NCBI RefSeq assembly: GCF_003970865.1
Contig: NZ_RXLZ01000006.1
Span: 1 to 64,000 of the forward strand
Direction of reading: 5' to 3'
Length of the DNA stretch: 64,000 bases
Source of the DNA: Stenotrophomonas maltophilia
Lineage (GTDB): Bacteria > Pseudomonadota > Gammaproteobacteria > Xanthomonadales > Xanthomonadaceae
Below are positions 1-8,595 of the stretch, in pieces. Made by a program: the position numbers and the translations under genes. The notes beneath the pieces were generated by a model. That model was not told where the DNA came from. It ran no database searches and saw nothing but the letters and a program-made list of their open reading frames with translations. Within the stretch, counting starts at the first letter, position 1, and each line of letters starts with the position of its first letter.

Positions 1-109
1 CTTTTTCTTACTGATATCGTACTTTTGTTGTCTATTTGTAACGCGTCGCGACCTACGTAATCACACACCGGGAAGCTCGGCGGCAGCGTCAGATGTGGAT
101 AAGGGACAG
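1..109. other. Sequencing-adapter contamination at contig end
   Basis: Bases 77-109 align without gaps to the 33-base Nextera read-1 adapter (14-base tail plus 19-base Tn5 mosaic end) with only three mismatches, at positions 80, 98 and 104. Just upstream, about 46-67 loosely resembles the end of the Illumina P5 oligonucleotide, and the bases between would correspond to a sample index. Bases 1-45 are AT-rich compared with everything that follows and look like noisy adapter or primer sequence. Genomic sequence therefore probably begins near base 110. The adapter match is seen directly; the P5 match is weak. Confidence 0.85.
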
Positions 110-349
110 CACCCGCTCCCTCCCGCTTCCCAACCTCGACATCTGTCGCAGATTGCACGGTGAGGGCGGATCACCGCGCCAGCCAGCACTGCCGGTGCTT
201 AACAGCGTGGGAGAATGCCGAAAGCGTCTCCAATCGAGTGATGTTTGCAACTCTTCTGATTGGCATTGCACAGCGCCAGGGACTCAGATGGCGTGCCACC
301 GGAAAAGGGTGGCCGGGCTTCGAATCCCGTGTTGGCTTTGAGTAAGTGC

Positions 350-455
350 GCTTGCCAGCCGGCGTCACCATGCGTGGCGCCGGCTGGCAATCCGTCTGCC
401 GGCTATGGCGGGCGGTGCGTGGGGGCCTTCGGGCCCGCCGGACTGACATCAACCC
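350..455 (+). ncRNA. C4-antisense-RNA-like structured element (candidate)
   Basis: Two strong hairpins occur in tandem. The first has a perfect 13-bp stem (352-364 with 378-390) and a 13-nt loop. The second is a GC-rich stem around 406-446 capped by a UUCG tetraloop, with the arms GGGCC and GGCCC inside an outer GGCGGG/CCGCC pairing. The TGCGTGG and CCACGCG segments in and after the loops are complementary and could pair at longer range. From memory, this arrangement (GGCGGGCGGTGCGTGG, then a CTTCGG loop) matches the C4 antisense RNA family found upstream of phage antirepressor-type genes and repeated in xanthomonad genomes. It lies directly upstream of the small gene at 528. Family membership is not verified by a covariance search. 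Confidence 0.5.
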
Positions 456-527
456 GGTGTTCGAACCACGCGCCGTCCGCCACTTTTATGGGTGGCGGCT
501 ACCGATTGCCCTGCACGGAGCCTTGCC

Positions 528-902
528 ATGAACGAATCGGACTTTCCGCATTTGCACGCCTACCGCAGTACCGCCCGCGACGACGGTTCGCCACAGGCTG
601 CGCCTGCTGTGGACAGGAACACCTTCATTGCCAACCTCAACCGTATCGGCTCCGGTGCGGCGGCCGACGGACAACCCTGGCCGGAGCGTCACCAGCTGCC
701 CGGGCGCTGCCTGGCCCTGGCCGATGCAGATTGCGCGTTGAGCGGGTTGCGGGTGGTGCTGGAAATATTGCTGGCGGCGGAACGCACCCGGCAGAACGGC
801 GAACCGGAAGAGTACGTGGGCGACCGGGTGATGGAGGGGTTGGTCATGGCCTGCCAGTCGTTGTGCGCGCAGGCGGTGGGGCGGTTGCAGCCCGAAGGGT
901 GA
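528..902 (+). CDS. Small orphan protein downstream of C4-like RNA
   Basis: Predicted 124-residue soluble protein with no signal peptide or membrane segment. I chose the ATG at 528 because GGAG lies 7 nt upstream; an in-frame GTG at 492 would extend it by 12 residues that overlap the structured leader. The body (about residues 25-120) is acidic and probably helical, with a run LEILLAAERTR and a later stretch of Ala/Gln/Cys. I do not recognise an enzyme family. Its size and position behind a structured RNA resemble the paralogous short genes scattered in Xanthomonadaceae that share the same leader, but this is inference. Confidence 0.6.
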   Translation: MNESDFPHLHAYRSTARDDGSPQAAPAVDRNTFIANLNRIGSGAAADGQPWPERHQLPGRCLALADADCALSGLRVVLEILLAAERTRQNGEPEEYVGDRVMEGLVMACQSLCAQAVGRLQPEG

Positions 903-947
903 ACGCGATGCGCCACGCCCTTCGGCGAGGACCGCTTTCAGCAGGTG

Positions 948-1283
948 TCAGTGCTCGCTGAAAGCGCTCCTCAGATCGAGCCCGATAATCGGTGAGAAGT
1001 CCACTTTGCACAGCTCCAGCTCGAAGAGCTGATCGTGATTGTCCAGGCACAGGGTGACTCTCACCGGCACGCCGTCGGCATCGGCAAGCATTGCAGTGGC
1101 AATGTCGCTTCCGAAGACCTGGGTCCTGCTGGACAGGAACACCACGCCTCCGAATCCGACGACCTCCACGTCCTCCACCTGGGCGAGCGCCAGATCCTTC
1201 AACAACCGTTCGGACAGCTCGGTCGTCTCCGGCAGCAGCCTATGGATGAGGGAGACCTCGTCGGGGGTGAGGAATCTGGGCAC
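948..1283 (-). CDS. Small DUF6984-like protein, possibly immunity
   Basis: Predicted 111-residue cytoplasmic protein. I place the start at the GTG at 1283 because GAAGG sits 6-7 nt upstream and the resulting N-terminus (PRFLTPDEVSLIHRLLP) has the R-x-L-T-P-x-E opening I associate with DUF6984-type proteins. An ATG at 1307 would overlap the preceding gene by 14 nt. The gene begins 10 nt after the stop of the 1683 gene, so the two are probably co-transcribed. It lies at the tail of an RHS toxin locus on the same strand, where arrays of small immunity-like genes are common. The immunity role is inference; the family call is tentative. Confidence 0.6.
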   Translation of the reverse strand: MPRFLTPDEVSLIHRLLPETTELSERLLKDLALAQVEDVEVVGFGGVVFLSSRTQVFGSDIATAMLADADGVPVRVTLCLDNHDQLFELELCKVDFSPIIGLDLRSAFSEH

Positions 1284-1293
1284 GGAATGTCCT

Positions 1294-1683
1294 TCAGGGC
1301 ACTGCATCCGCCATCGGCTGATTCTCGATCCGCCATGTCCTGGCGTAGATCAGAATGACGCTTCCGGTTGAGCTGGTCTCGATACGGAAACACTTCAGGC
1401 CGGACAGCGGATAGCCGACGGCCTTCCAACGATCAAGAAGATCAGCGAGTCCCGGCTCGTCATCGTCGACCCTGGCGAACTCAATTCCCTCGTCACCCAG
1501 TACGCCGAAGTTCATGAGCGCCGAGCACCCGTAGGCTTCCGAGAAGCAAACGGTTGCCTGCCGGCCGTCCGGCCAGCGCACGTGGACCTTTACCTCATCG
1601 CATACGCCTGGATTGCTTCTATCGATGTTGATAGCCAGCAACGTGGCGTCACACCATTCGAACGCGTTGAAATCCTCATTCAT
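1294..1683 (-). CDS. Small hypothetical protein, immunity-like
   Basis: Predicted 129-residue acidic cytoplasmic protein starting with MNEDFNAFEWCDATLL. The ATG at 1683 has GAGG about 9 nt upstream. It shows alternating short strands (VKVHVRWPDGRQATVCFSE) and an acidic helix (DDDEPGLADLLDRW), the composition usual for toxin-immunity proteins. I recognise no named family. It is the first of two close genes behind the RHS toxin locus, separated from the lipoprotein gene by about 470 nt without a supported gene. A role as a leftover or orphan immunity protein is inferred from context only. Confidence 0.6.
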   Translation of the reverse strand: MNEDFNAFEWCDATLLAINIDRSNPGVCDEVKVHVRWPDGRQATVCFSEAYGCSALMNFGVLGDEGIEFARVDDDEPGLADLLDRWKAVGYPLSGLKCFRIETSSTGSVILIYARTWRIENQPMADAVP

Positions 1684-2149
1684 CTACGGGAACCTCTCAG
1701 ACGTATACAGCTGGACGACCGAAACGTGACACCGCCGCCATTTGCTATGGCGGGCATAAGTGCTCCTGCGGGCCTTGTGGAACGGCCAGGATCTCGGCAC
1801 GACGGTCGGCATCAGAGAATCGCTCGTTCCGGCAGACTGTCGGCCTAAGTAGTCATCAAACCCCGACACGGAAACAGCCAGCACTCGGCAGAGCAGCATG
1901 GTGGGATAGAGAGTCCTCTGACTGGCGACGAAGGCGTACCTCACGTGGACTCTTTGGCAAAGAACGCCGCCGCCCCTTTTTTAGGATTTCACACTCCATC
2001 CGTAGCAAGGAACGACAGAATCGGTAGCAACGGGCGCGGCCTCGCGGAAACCGCCACGTCCATGCGCCTCAGTCTCGCCGCGCATGGCCAGCCCGCTACG
2101 GATTCCTGACCCGCCACAAACAGCCCAAGCCTCGCCCCGGCAGTCGGCA
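1684..2149. other. 466 nt without a supported gene
   Basis: Only short reading frames without ribosome binding sites or family resemblance are present (for example minus-strand frames at 1684-1944 and 1981-2187). The stretch lies between candidate immunity genes in the RHS locus, so it may be decayed toxin-tip or immunity sequence. I could not identify a parent sequence. Confidence 0.5.
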
Positions 2150-2602
2150 TCAAGGGGTGAAAGGCTCAGACCTGTAGTCACACCCATTGATGTCGCGAAA
2201 CACTACTGAGTATTCCTTATGTTCATCTGCCTGCCCGGGAACGAAGAGACCGTTTGCATCAAACAATACTACCTGCGGCTTGCCGCGACTGACACGCAGA
2301 CTCCGGGTGGGGCCAGCAACCTCCTCAAGGATCGGGTTGAAAATCTTCCAACTTGGGCTTCCCTTCGGTCTCTGCTCGGTGACCGCGCTCCGGGCAGCGA
2401 CATGACCGTCGGGACCGTCGAGCGCAATCCGGATTGCGGGACCAGACATATGCGTCACCTCGAATCTACCAACCCAGGATTCGGCAACTGAAGCCGATTC
2501 GACATACCTTATCTGGGCCTCACTGCAGACCTTGTGACCATCAAGTGTGGAACATGCCGCACTACTCAGTGCGATCGCTAGGAAAAGCGCGACATTCTTC
2601 AA
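2150..2602 (-). CDS. Lipoprotein, candidate immunity to RHS toxin
   Basis: Predicted 150-residue lipoprotein. The signal peptide (KNVALFLAIALSSA) ends in a lipobox AAC, so Cys17 would be acylated. The start is a TTG at 2602, one nucleotide after the TGA of the RHS gene, giving a stop-restart arrangement with a GGGGCGGTGA purine-rich site inside the end of the RHS gene. The mature part is beta-rich with two further cysteines (CSEAQ, GCDY). Tight coupling to the toxin gene and envelope targeting, matching the toxin's own Sec signal, suggest it protects the periplasm or outer membrane from the toxin tip. No family is recognised; the immunity role is inference. Confidence 0.7.
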   Translation of the reverse strand: MKNVALFLAIALSSAACSTLDGHKVCSEAQIRYVESASVAESWVGRFEVTHMSGPAIRIALDGPDGHVAARSAVTEQRPKGSPSWKIFNPILEEVAGPTRSLRVSRGKPQVVLFDANGLFVPGQADEHKEYSVVFRDINGCDYRSEPFTP

Positions 2603-2603
2603 T

Positions 2604-5600
2604 TCACCGCCCCCTGATTATCAATCGATGCTTGCCACTATCATCCCACTGTTGCCTTGACCTGATCACCGCAGGAAGAATGCTCTCCGACAAATGGCTC
2701 TGCATTGCGGCAGCACTTTGCACCTCACATTCCTGCGCGCTCTGATACCGGTTTGCGCCAATACTAGCTTCGAATCGCTCTGCGGCCGCTCTTGCATTTT
2801 CGGCCCAGCCCTGCAGGTCTCCGACATGATCCATTTCGTCACGCATCGTCGAACGCCTGATGGCAGGAGAATCATATCGGTCGCGCATCAGCACAGTGGG
2901 GGTGAGGCCAACGGCATATTCTTCAAGATAGTGGCCCGCAGCATCGCAATTGCACTTAGGGCTGATAGTCCATTCCATGGTCGTCCGAGCAAGCGTATTG
3001 GCCCTGAATTCAGATGTCGGTGCGCCCGGGTACGTCGCAGTCATGTCGCCATTTCGAGTTCCCCTCTTCCATGCAACCGGATTCAACTCCCAATCCAGCA
3101 ACCCAAATGGATCCATCGAAGCGACCGGCCTCGCACTCGCATAGAGATACAACAAAATGCCACCATTCAATCCCAACGGATCGCCCTGAGAATACCGCCC
3201 GACCTCAGGGTCATACTCTCGCTGCGAGTTGTAGAAGAAGCCGCTCGCATCGGTCGCCTGCTGCCCCGGGAAACGGAGGGCCAATAGAAAGGACAGGCCA
3301 TCACCATCTGGATCCGCACTCGGAATCTGGTTGCCGAACACCTCGCTCTTGTTGCTCCACTCCCAGATCGCAGCATTCCGCGTCGGGTCGATCACCACGC
3401 GCGGTGTACCCAGATGGTCCGGCTGGACATAGGCCAGCTCCGGCACACCTGTGCTTGGCACATTGATGAGTGCCACCGGGTAGTTGTCCAGCCAGATCGC
3501 CTGCTGCTGAGCCTCGCCCGTCGCCGAATAATTGCCCAGCCACTTCCCTGCCTCGCCATAGAGCGTAATCTGCGCTGCACCACCGGCCGGCTTGCGCAGC
3601 ACGCGCTCACCACGATGGTTGTACGCGTAGCTCTCCAGTGTGGCGTTACCCTGCTTCACCACGTTCATGCGGTTGGCATCGTTGTAGGTGAACGTCTTGC
3701 TGCCAATGATGGTGGTGTTGCCCACAGCGTCATGGTTGCGCGCTTCGCCATCCACCGCAGTCAGGCGATGGCTGGTTGCGGGATAGGTGTAGCTGGCGGT
3801 GCCTGCCGAGGTGGTCAGTGCGGTCCGATTGCCGGTGGCGTCATACGCGTAGGTCTCAATCGGCGTGCCGGTAGCGCCGTCCTGGGTCTGGGTCAGTCGG
3901 CCTAGCGCGTCGTAGGCGTACTTGGCGAGTACCGTTGAGCCTGTGCCGTTCTTCAGCTCGGTGATCGAACCGACCGGGTCATAGCCGTAGCCCAGCGACA
4001 GGCCGCCCGCGGCCGGGTCGTGCACCGCTTGCGGTCGATAGTCCAGGTCCAACGGACGCTGCAGCTGGCGGCCATTGCCGTAGGTCCAGCCAGTCGCCGG
4101 CCCGAAGGCTGCATAGGTCACGTTGTTCACCACGATCTGGCGCGCCTGGCCGGGCCGGGTCAGGCCGATCTGGCTGATGCGGCCCTGGATATCACGCACG
4201 TAGTCGGCCACGCTGCCATCGGGGTAGGTCAGCGCGGTCAGGCGACCCGACTTGCTGTAAGCGTAGCGCAGCGTGCTGGCGACGCCGTTGACGGTCTGCA
4301 CCTTGCGGGTGACCTGGCCGAAGCGATCATGGCAGTACTGGGTGCTGCCATTGGCATGCAGCACCTGGCCCACGCGCCCCTTGGCAAAGCGCTCGTCGGC
4401 GGCGCAGGCAGTCGGTGTCACGTCATAGCTGTAGCCCACGTCCAGATTGGGGTCTGGATAGGCAATGCCGATCAGGCGATTGAGCGCATCGTAGTGATAG
4501 GTGGTGGTGACGCCGCGTGCATCGGTGGCCGTCTTGCGGTTGCCGGCAGCATCCACGGTGAAGCTGCTGGCGCCACTGTCCGGGCTGACCTGCCCGGTCA
4601 GGTCACCGAACCCGTTGTAGGCATAGGTCGTATGCAGGCCTTTCGGGTCGGTGACCTGGGTGACCTGGTCCAGCGCGTTGTACTGGCTGCGGATCTCCGC
4701 CGCCACGCCGCCGACATCCTGCAGGGTCTGCGCCAGTCGGTTGAGCGGATCGTACTGCTGGCTGGTCACGCGCTGCAGGGCGTCGGTCACGGTCTGCGGG
4801 TTGCCGTTGGCATCGTAGGCAAAGCCGGTGGCGTGATTGCTCGCGTCCTTCAGTGCGGTCAGCTGGCCGAGCGTGTTGAACGTCCGTGCCAGGGTGCGAC
4901 GCAGGGTGCCGCCAGTATCCAGCGTGTCTTCCTTGAGGCGGTTGCCGGCGTTGTCCAGCGTGTAGTATATGGTGTTGCCGGCGTTGTCGGCGATATCCGT
5001 CAGCCGCTGGGCGGCGTCGTAGACATAGGTAACGCTGCTGCCGTCAGGCTCGGTGACCTGTTGCGCCTGGCCGGTCGGCCAGTAGCTGATCTGGGTCACC
5101 CGGTCCTCGGCTGTGGCGGCACCGCGCACGGTGACCGAGGTCGGCCAGCCGCGGGCATGGTAGGTGTAGTCGGTCACAACGCCGTTGGTATCCTTGACCG
5201 ACAACGGCCGCCCGAACGCGTCGTAAGCCAGAGTCTCGGCCGTCTGGCCCAGCGCATTGGTCACGCTGCGCAGGTCGCCCTTGCGATAGCTGCAGGCACC
5301 TCCGGTCGCGCACCCTGCATCATCCGCCGAGTAATAGGCATAGGTAACGGCATCGGCCACATCCGTGCGCGGGCCATCCACACTCTTCAGCAGCCCCTCC
5401 ACCGGGCAGCTGCCTGCCGCTGCCACATCAGCGGCTTCGCAGTACGTGTAGCTGGTGATGCGCGTCTGACCGGAAGCGGTGTCGGTCACCGTGTTGGCCG
5501 TCGGCTGGCGTCGGGAATTGAAGGCCGTGCGGGTTTCGCGGCTACCGATCCGGGTGGTCAGTACCGCATTGGTTTCGACGTCGCGCGCCGTGGTCACCAT

Positions 5601-7382
5601 ACGCTGCTCGGGCAAGCCGACCGCTTCGGTCACGGTATGGATGCTGACGGCACGACCGCTTACCGGATCGGTGCCCTGCGCATAGGTGTGCTTGGTCTGG
5701 ATGCCGCGGCGATCGGTGTAGGTATCCAGACGCCGGCGGAAGTCGACACTCTGGTCGTAGTAGGTTCGGCTGACCGTTCCCTGCGAATCCGTCAGGCCGG
5801 TCACCTTGCGCGACGGAGCGCTATCGCCTCCGGGTGTCAGGGTGTAGTCGGTCTGCCGCCCCAGCGCGTCGGTCACGACTGCACCGCCGTTGGGGCTGTA
5901 GGCCAGTGTCACACCATCGGCACCGCCGGCATGCTGACTGGAGATCACACGACCGATGGAATCGTAGGTGAAGGTGCTGTAGCGGCGACCGTCCTCGGCG
6001 GTGATACCGGTCAAGTGCTGGGGGAAGTCCTGGTTCTCGTAGTGATACGTCCGCACACCACCACCCGCATAGGTCACCGTGGCGACCTGGTTCTGCGGCG
6101 TGTAGGTATAGGTGGCGAGCGCAACGCCTTCGACCAGCACCGAACTGATCAACGCCTCATAGTCGTTGGACTGGTAAACGAACTCGAGCGTGCGGCCACT
6201 GCTGTGGGTGACGGCTGCAAGGCGGTCGCTGTCGTCATAGATGTAGGTCAGCGACGTGCCATCCGGGAAGCGCTTGGCGGCAAGACGCCCGTCCGCGCCG
6301 AAGGTAGAGATGGAGCCCGCTGAATACAGCGTCCAGTTGCCGTTCTGGACCAGACGATCGCCACTGTCGTCGTCCGCCTCATAGGCTTGCCCGATCTTCT
6401 TGAATGCACGCTGGAAACCAGTGCTTTCAATGATGCCCACACTGTCAACGCCATCCAGTGCCAGGTGGGCGCCCAGCGAATGGGTCCAGCCATAGCCGAA
6501 GCCACCGGATGACGTGGAGATGCCGGAGTGATAGAAGCGCGTCAGTGCGATCCAGCCCAGATCAAAGTCCTGCGCGATTTCGTACTTCTCGCCGGTTTTG
6601 ACGTCACACGGATTGCCGACATTGCCGTCGCAAGGTGCCTTATTCGTCGCCTCGCTGTCCTCTTCCGAGGGACAATTCGTACCGGCGCTGTCCTTGTCGC
6701 ACTTCTGCGACTTCGAGGTGATGGTAGCAACGAATTCTTCGCTGACGCAGGCGTTGTGCTTGTTGGACCACTGCGTGAACGGGATGGGGCAGTTCAAGCG
6801 TCGCGCGCGAACAAGCCCTGTCGTTCCTGCGTCGAAGGGCACGCACGGAGACTCCGCCGAATTGCTGCCCAGCATCCAGGTGACCCGATACTCCCTGACC
6901 TCCGAAATTCCATCCATCTCAGGGGCAGTGGCGACCCAGTCTCCTTCCGGCACCGCGGTTTCCCCTGGACACTGGGGATTGATGTCTTGCAAGTCTGCAA
7001 TAAGCGCTTCCAGCACTTCCTCTTCGGACAAGAAGCCACCATCGCCTGCGCCGTAATAGGTCCACTCGGGGTCTGCGGGTTGAGACTTACCCATCCAGTA
7101 GGTGATCGACGTATTGCCGTTCAAGTCCACGACTTTCGACTTGATCTTGTCGACGTACTGCCAGCCGAACTGGAAATCTGGTGGGAACGGGCTGGGTGCG
7201 GGCAGGTTCTTGATGGCAGCCACCGCCGCCTGTTGGGTCTTGTACTGAGTCGCATCGCCGCCGGGCTGCGAAATGCGCCAGGTAATCTTGCTTTCCTGCG
7301 CCTGTGCCATAGCAGGGGCGAAGCAGCCGAGGGCAACAATCGCCAGCGCGGCACGCGAGAGGGTCTTCAGTCGTTCCAACAT
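2604..7382 (-). CDS. Sec-exported RHS/YD-repeat polymorphic toxin
   Basis: Predicted 1592 residues. The ATG at 7382 has GGAGA 7-8 nt upstream and begins a clear Sec signal peptide (MLERLKTLSRAALAIVALG, cleaved after AMAQA). A cysteine-rich segment (about 200-270) precedes a DUF6531-like entry region (NPCDVKTGEKYE, about 275). YD repeats then run from about 350 to 1290, including many copies of Y-x-Y-D-x-x-G-R. The RHS core motif DHLGTPR is near 1305, followed by the repeat-associated core and the cleavage-type boundary DPFGL at about 1425. The remaining 164 residues (2607-3098) are a variable toxin tip that is more AT-rich than the core. A signal peptide, with no PAAR or VgrG domain, implies Sec export rather than type VI delivery. 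The lipoprotein gene behind it is the likely immunity partner. Confidence 0.92.
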   Translation of the reverse strand: MLERLKTLSRAALAIVALGCFAPAMAQAQESKITWRISQPGGDATQYKTQQAAVAAIKNLPAPSPFPPDFQFGWQYVDKIKSKVVDLNGNTSITYWMGKSQPADPEWTYYGAGDGGFLSEEEVLEALIADLQDINPQCPGETAVPEGDWVATAPEMDGISEVREYRVTWMLGSNSAESPCVPFDAGTTGLVRARRLNCPIPFTQWSNKHNACVSEEFVATITSKSQKCDKDSAGTNCPSEEDSEATNKAPCDGNVGNPCDVKTGEKYEIAQDFDLGWIALTRFYHSGISTSSGGFGYGWTHSLGAHLALDGVDSVGIIESTGFQRAFKKIGQAYEADDDSGDRLVQNGNWTLYSAGSISTFGADGRLAAKRFPDGTSLTYIYDDSDRLAAVTHSSGRTLEFVYQSNDYEALISSVLVEGVALATYTYTPQNQVATVTYAGGGVRTYHYENQDFPQHLTGITAEDGRRYSTFTYDSIGRVISSQHAGGADGVTLAYSPNGGAVVTDALGRQTDYTLTPGGDSAPSRKVTGLTDSQGTVSRTYYDQSVDFRRRLDTYTDRRGIQTKHTYAQGTDPVSGRAVSIHTVTEAVGLPEQRMVTTARDVETNAVLTTRIGSRETRTAFNSRRQPTANTVTDTASGQTRITSYTYCEAADVAAAGSCPVEGLLKSVDGPRTDVADAVTYAYYSADDAGCATGGACSYRKGDLRSVTNALGQTAETLAYDAFGRPLSVKDTNGVVTDYTYHARGWPTSVTVRGAATAEDRVTQISYWPTGQAQQVTEPDGSSVTYVYDAAQRLTDIADNAGNTIYYTLDNAGNRLKEDTLDTGGTLRRTLARTFNTLGQLTALKDASNHATGFAYDANGNPQTVTDALQRVTSQQYDPLNRLAQTLQDVGGVAAEIRSQYNALDQVTQVTDPKGLHTTYAYNGFGDLTGQVSPDSGASSFTVDAAGNRKTATDARGVTTTYHYDALNRLIGIAYPDPNLDVGYSYDVTPTACAADERFAKGRVGQVLHANGSTQYCHDRFGQVTRKVQTVNGVASTLRYAYSKSGRLTALTYPDGSVADYVRDIQGRISQIGLTRPGQARQIVVNNVTYAAFGPATGWTYGNGRQLQRPLDLDYRPQAVHDPAAGGLSLGYGYDPVGSITELKNGTGSTVLAKYAYDALGRLTQTQDGATGTPIETYAYDATGNRTALTTSAGTASYTYPATSHRLTAVDGEARNHDAVGNTTIIGSKTFTYNDANRMNVVKQGNATLESYAYNHRGERVLRKPAGGAAQITLYGEAGKWLGNYSATGEAQQQAIWLDNYPVALINVPSTGVPELAYVQPDHLGTPRVVIDPTRNAAIWEWSNKSEVFGNQIPSADPDGDGLSFLLALRFPGQQATDASGFFYNSQREYDPEVGRYSQGDPLGLNGGILLYLYASARPVASMDPFGLLDWELNPVAWKRGTRNGDMTATYPGAPTSEFRANTLARTTMEWTISPKCNCDAAGHYLEEYAVGLTPTVLMRDRYDSPAIRRSTMRDEMDHVGDLQGWAENARAAAERFEASIGANRYQSAQECEVQSAAAMQSHLSESILPAVIRSRQQWDDSGKHRLIIRGR

Positions 7383-7738
7383 CCCTGTTCTCCTTCCTGG
7401 ACGAACACAGCGCCGGCGGGAACGAGAACGCGGAGGTGTTCCCCGCGCCATGCTTCGGATCGTCCCTGGTCCGGAATGCGGCAGTGCCACATGCCGCTTT
7501 TATCGTTGAGGACGCTTACATATTCAAGTGTGGAGACGCGGAACCGATCACAGATTCAAGCATCCGTAACGATTCAGCGGACCGCGCCCTTTCCCCATGA
7601 CTTCCTGCACAGGGAGTCGGTGTTATACCTCACTACATTACCAGCACGACCTGTCGCGAGGTCGGCAGGCTGCGGCACTCCGCTGCAGACCTGACCCATC
7701 GGAAGGGCTGGCACGCGTCACGGCCCAGGGGAATGGCA
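7383..7738. other. Divergent intergenic region, RHS and hydrolase
   Basis: 356 nt between two divergent genes, which must contain the promoters of both the RHS gene and the hydrolase. I see a short inverted repeat near 7648-7668 (GACCTGTCGCGAGGTC) but no operator or RNA that I can name. Confidence 0.4.
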
Positions 7739-8560
7739 ATGAAGAGCAGCCGAGTGACGTTGTGGGTGCTGGCCGCGATGATGGTCGCTGCAGGCACCGC
7801 CCACGCAGGGGAAATCCAGGTGGATCGCGGCGCCTACGCACTGCAGGCCGAAGAGACCGGGGCCGGCCCGATCACCGTAGTCTTTGAATCCGGTTTCGGG
7901 CAGGGCGCGGGCGCCTGGAAGGAGGTGGTTGCGGGTCTGGGACGCGACTATCACAGCATCACCTACGCCCGTGCAGGACTCGGCAAATCCGGTAGCGACG
8001 GTCACCCCAAGCGCATCGATGGGCATCTGGCCGACCTCACGGCCGTGATCGATACGCTCGCACCCGGTCGCCGCGTTGTGCTGGTGGGTCATTCCTATGG
8101 CGGTCTGCTGGCCACGGAGTTCGCACGCCGCCATCCGGAGCGCCTGCAGGGCCTGGTGCTGGTGGACCCGGCCACGATGGGGCAGCGCCATGCGTTCAAG
8201 CAGGCCGACAGTGCCCGCCTGCAAGCGGACGATGCCCAGCTGCGGGCAATGCTGCCGCCGGCCATGGCTGCCGACTACGCCGTGCTGACCGAACAACTGG
8301 ATGCACCCGGTGCGGAGACCCCGCGCACGATGCCGGACGTGCCCGTGGCGCTGCTGACTGCAACCCAGCTCGCTGCCGAACCGCTGTTCTTCGAAGAAAC
8401 CGCAGTGGGCAAGGCACTCTGGAAGGCACAGCACGCCCTGCTCTTCTCGGGGTTCACCCGCGGTACGCATCGCTATCTGTCGACGGGGCACACCCTCCAG
8501 CGCGAGGATCCTGCTGCGGTGGTGGCCGCGATTCAATCAGTCTCCGGTACCTTGAAGTAG
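7739..8560 (+). CDS. Exported alpha/beta hydrolase
   Basis: Predicted 273 residues with a Sec signal peptide (MKSSRVTLWVLAAMMVAAG, cleaved after AHA). The second ATG, 7739, is preferred over 7733 because AGGGGA lies 6 nt upstream. The fold is recognisable from the oxyanion strand VFESGFGQGAGAW, the nucleophile elbow GHSYGG near residue 117, the helix/strand LQGLVLVDPA, and a late histidine in STGHTLQREDP near residue 250. It is likely a periplasmic esterase or hydrolase of the alpha/beta-fold superfamily; the substrate cannot be read from sequence. It is convergent with the AraC regulator gene downstream, with no obvious operon partner. Confidence 0.85.
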   Translation: MKSSRVTLWVLAAMMVAAGTAHAGEIQVDRGAYALQAEETGAGPITVVFESGFGQGAGAWKEVVAGLGRDYHSITYARAGLGKSGSDGHPKRIDGHLADLTAVIDTLAPGRRVVLVGHSYGGLLATEFARRHPERLQGLVLVDPATMGQRHAFKQADSARLQADDAQLRAMLPPAMAADYAVLTEQLDAPGAETPRTMPDVPVALLTATQLAAEPLFFEETAVGKALWKAQHALLFSGFTRGTHRYLSTGHTLQREDPAAVVAAIQSVSGTLK

Positions 8561-8595
8561 CCGTTCCAGGCAACGGCTTTCCGGATTGTTCCCTG

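Noticed and set aside
313-345. Possible tRNA T-arm (GGCTTCGAATCCCG)
   Set aside because: No acceptor stem, anticodon arm or D-arm can be drawn around it; it is better explained as part of the structured leader.
1684-1944. 86-codon minus-strand frame between immunity-like genes
   Set aside because: No ribosome site, basic low-complexity C-terminus and no resemblance to a family.
4020-6323. 767-codon plus-strand frame opposite the RHS gene
   Set aside because: Antisense shadow in high-GC repeat-coding DNA; low-complexity, no ribosome site, and the minus strand encodes clear YD repeats.
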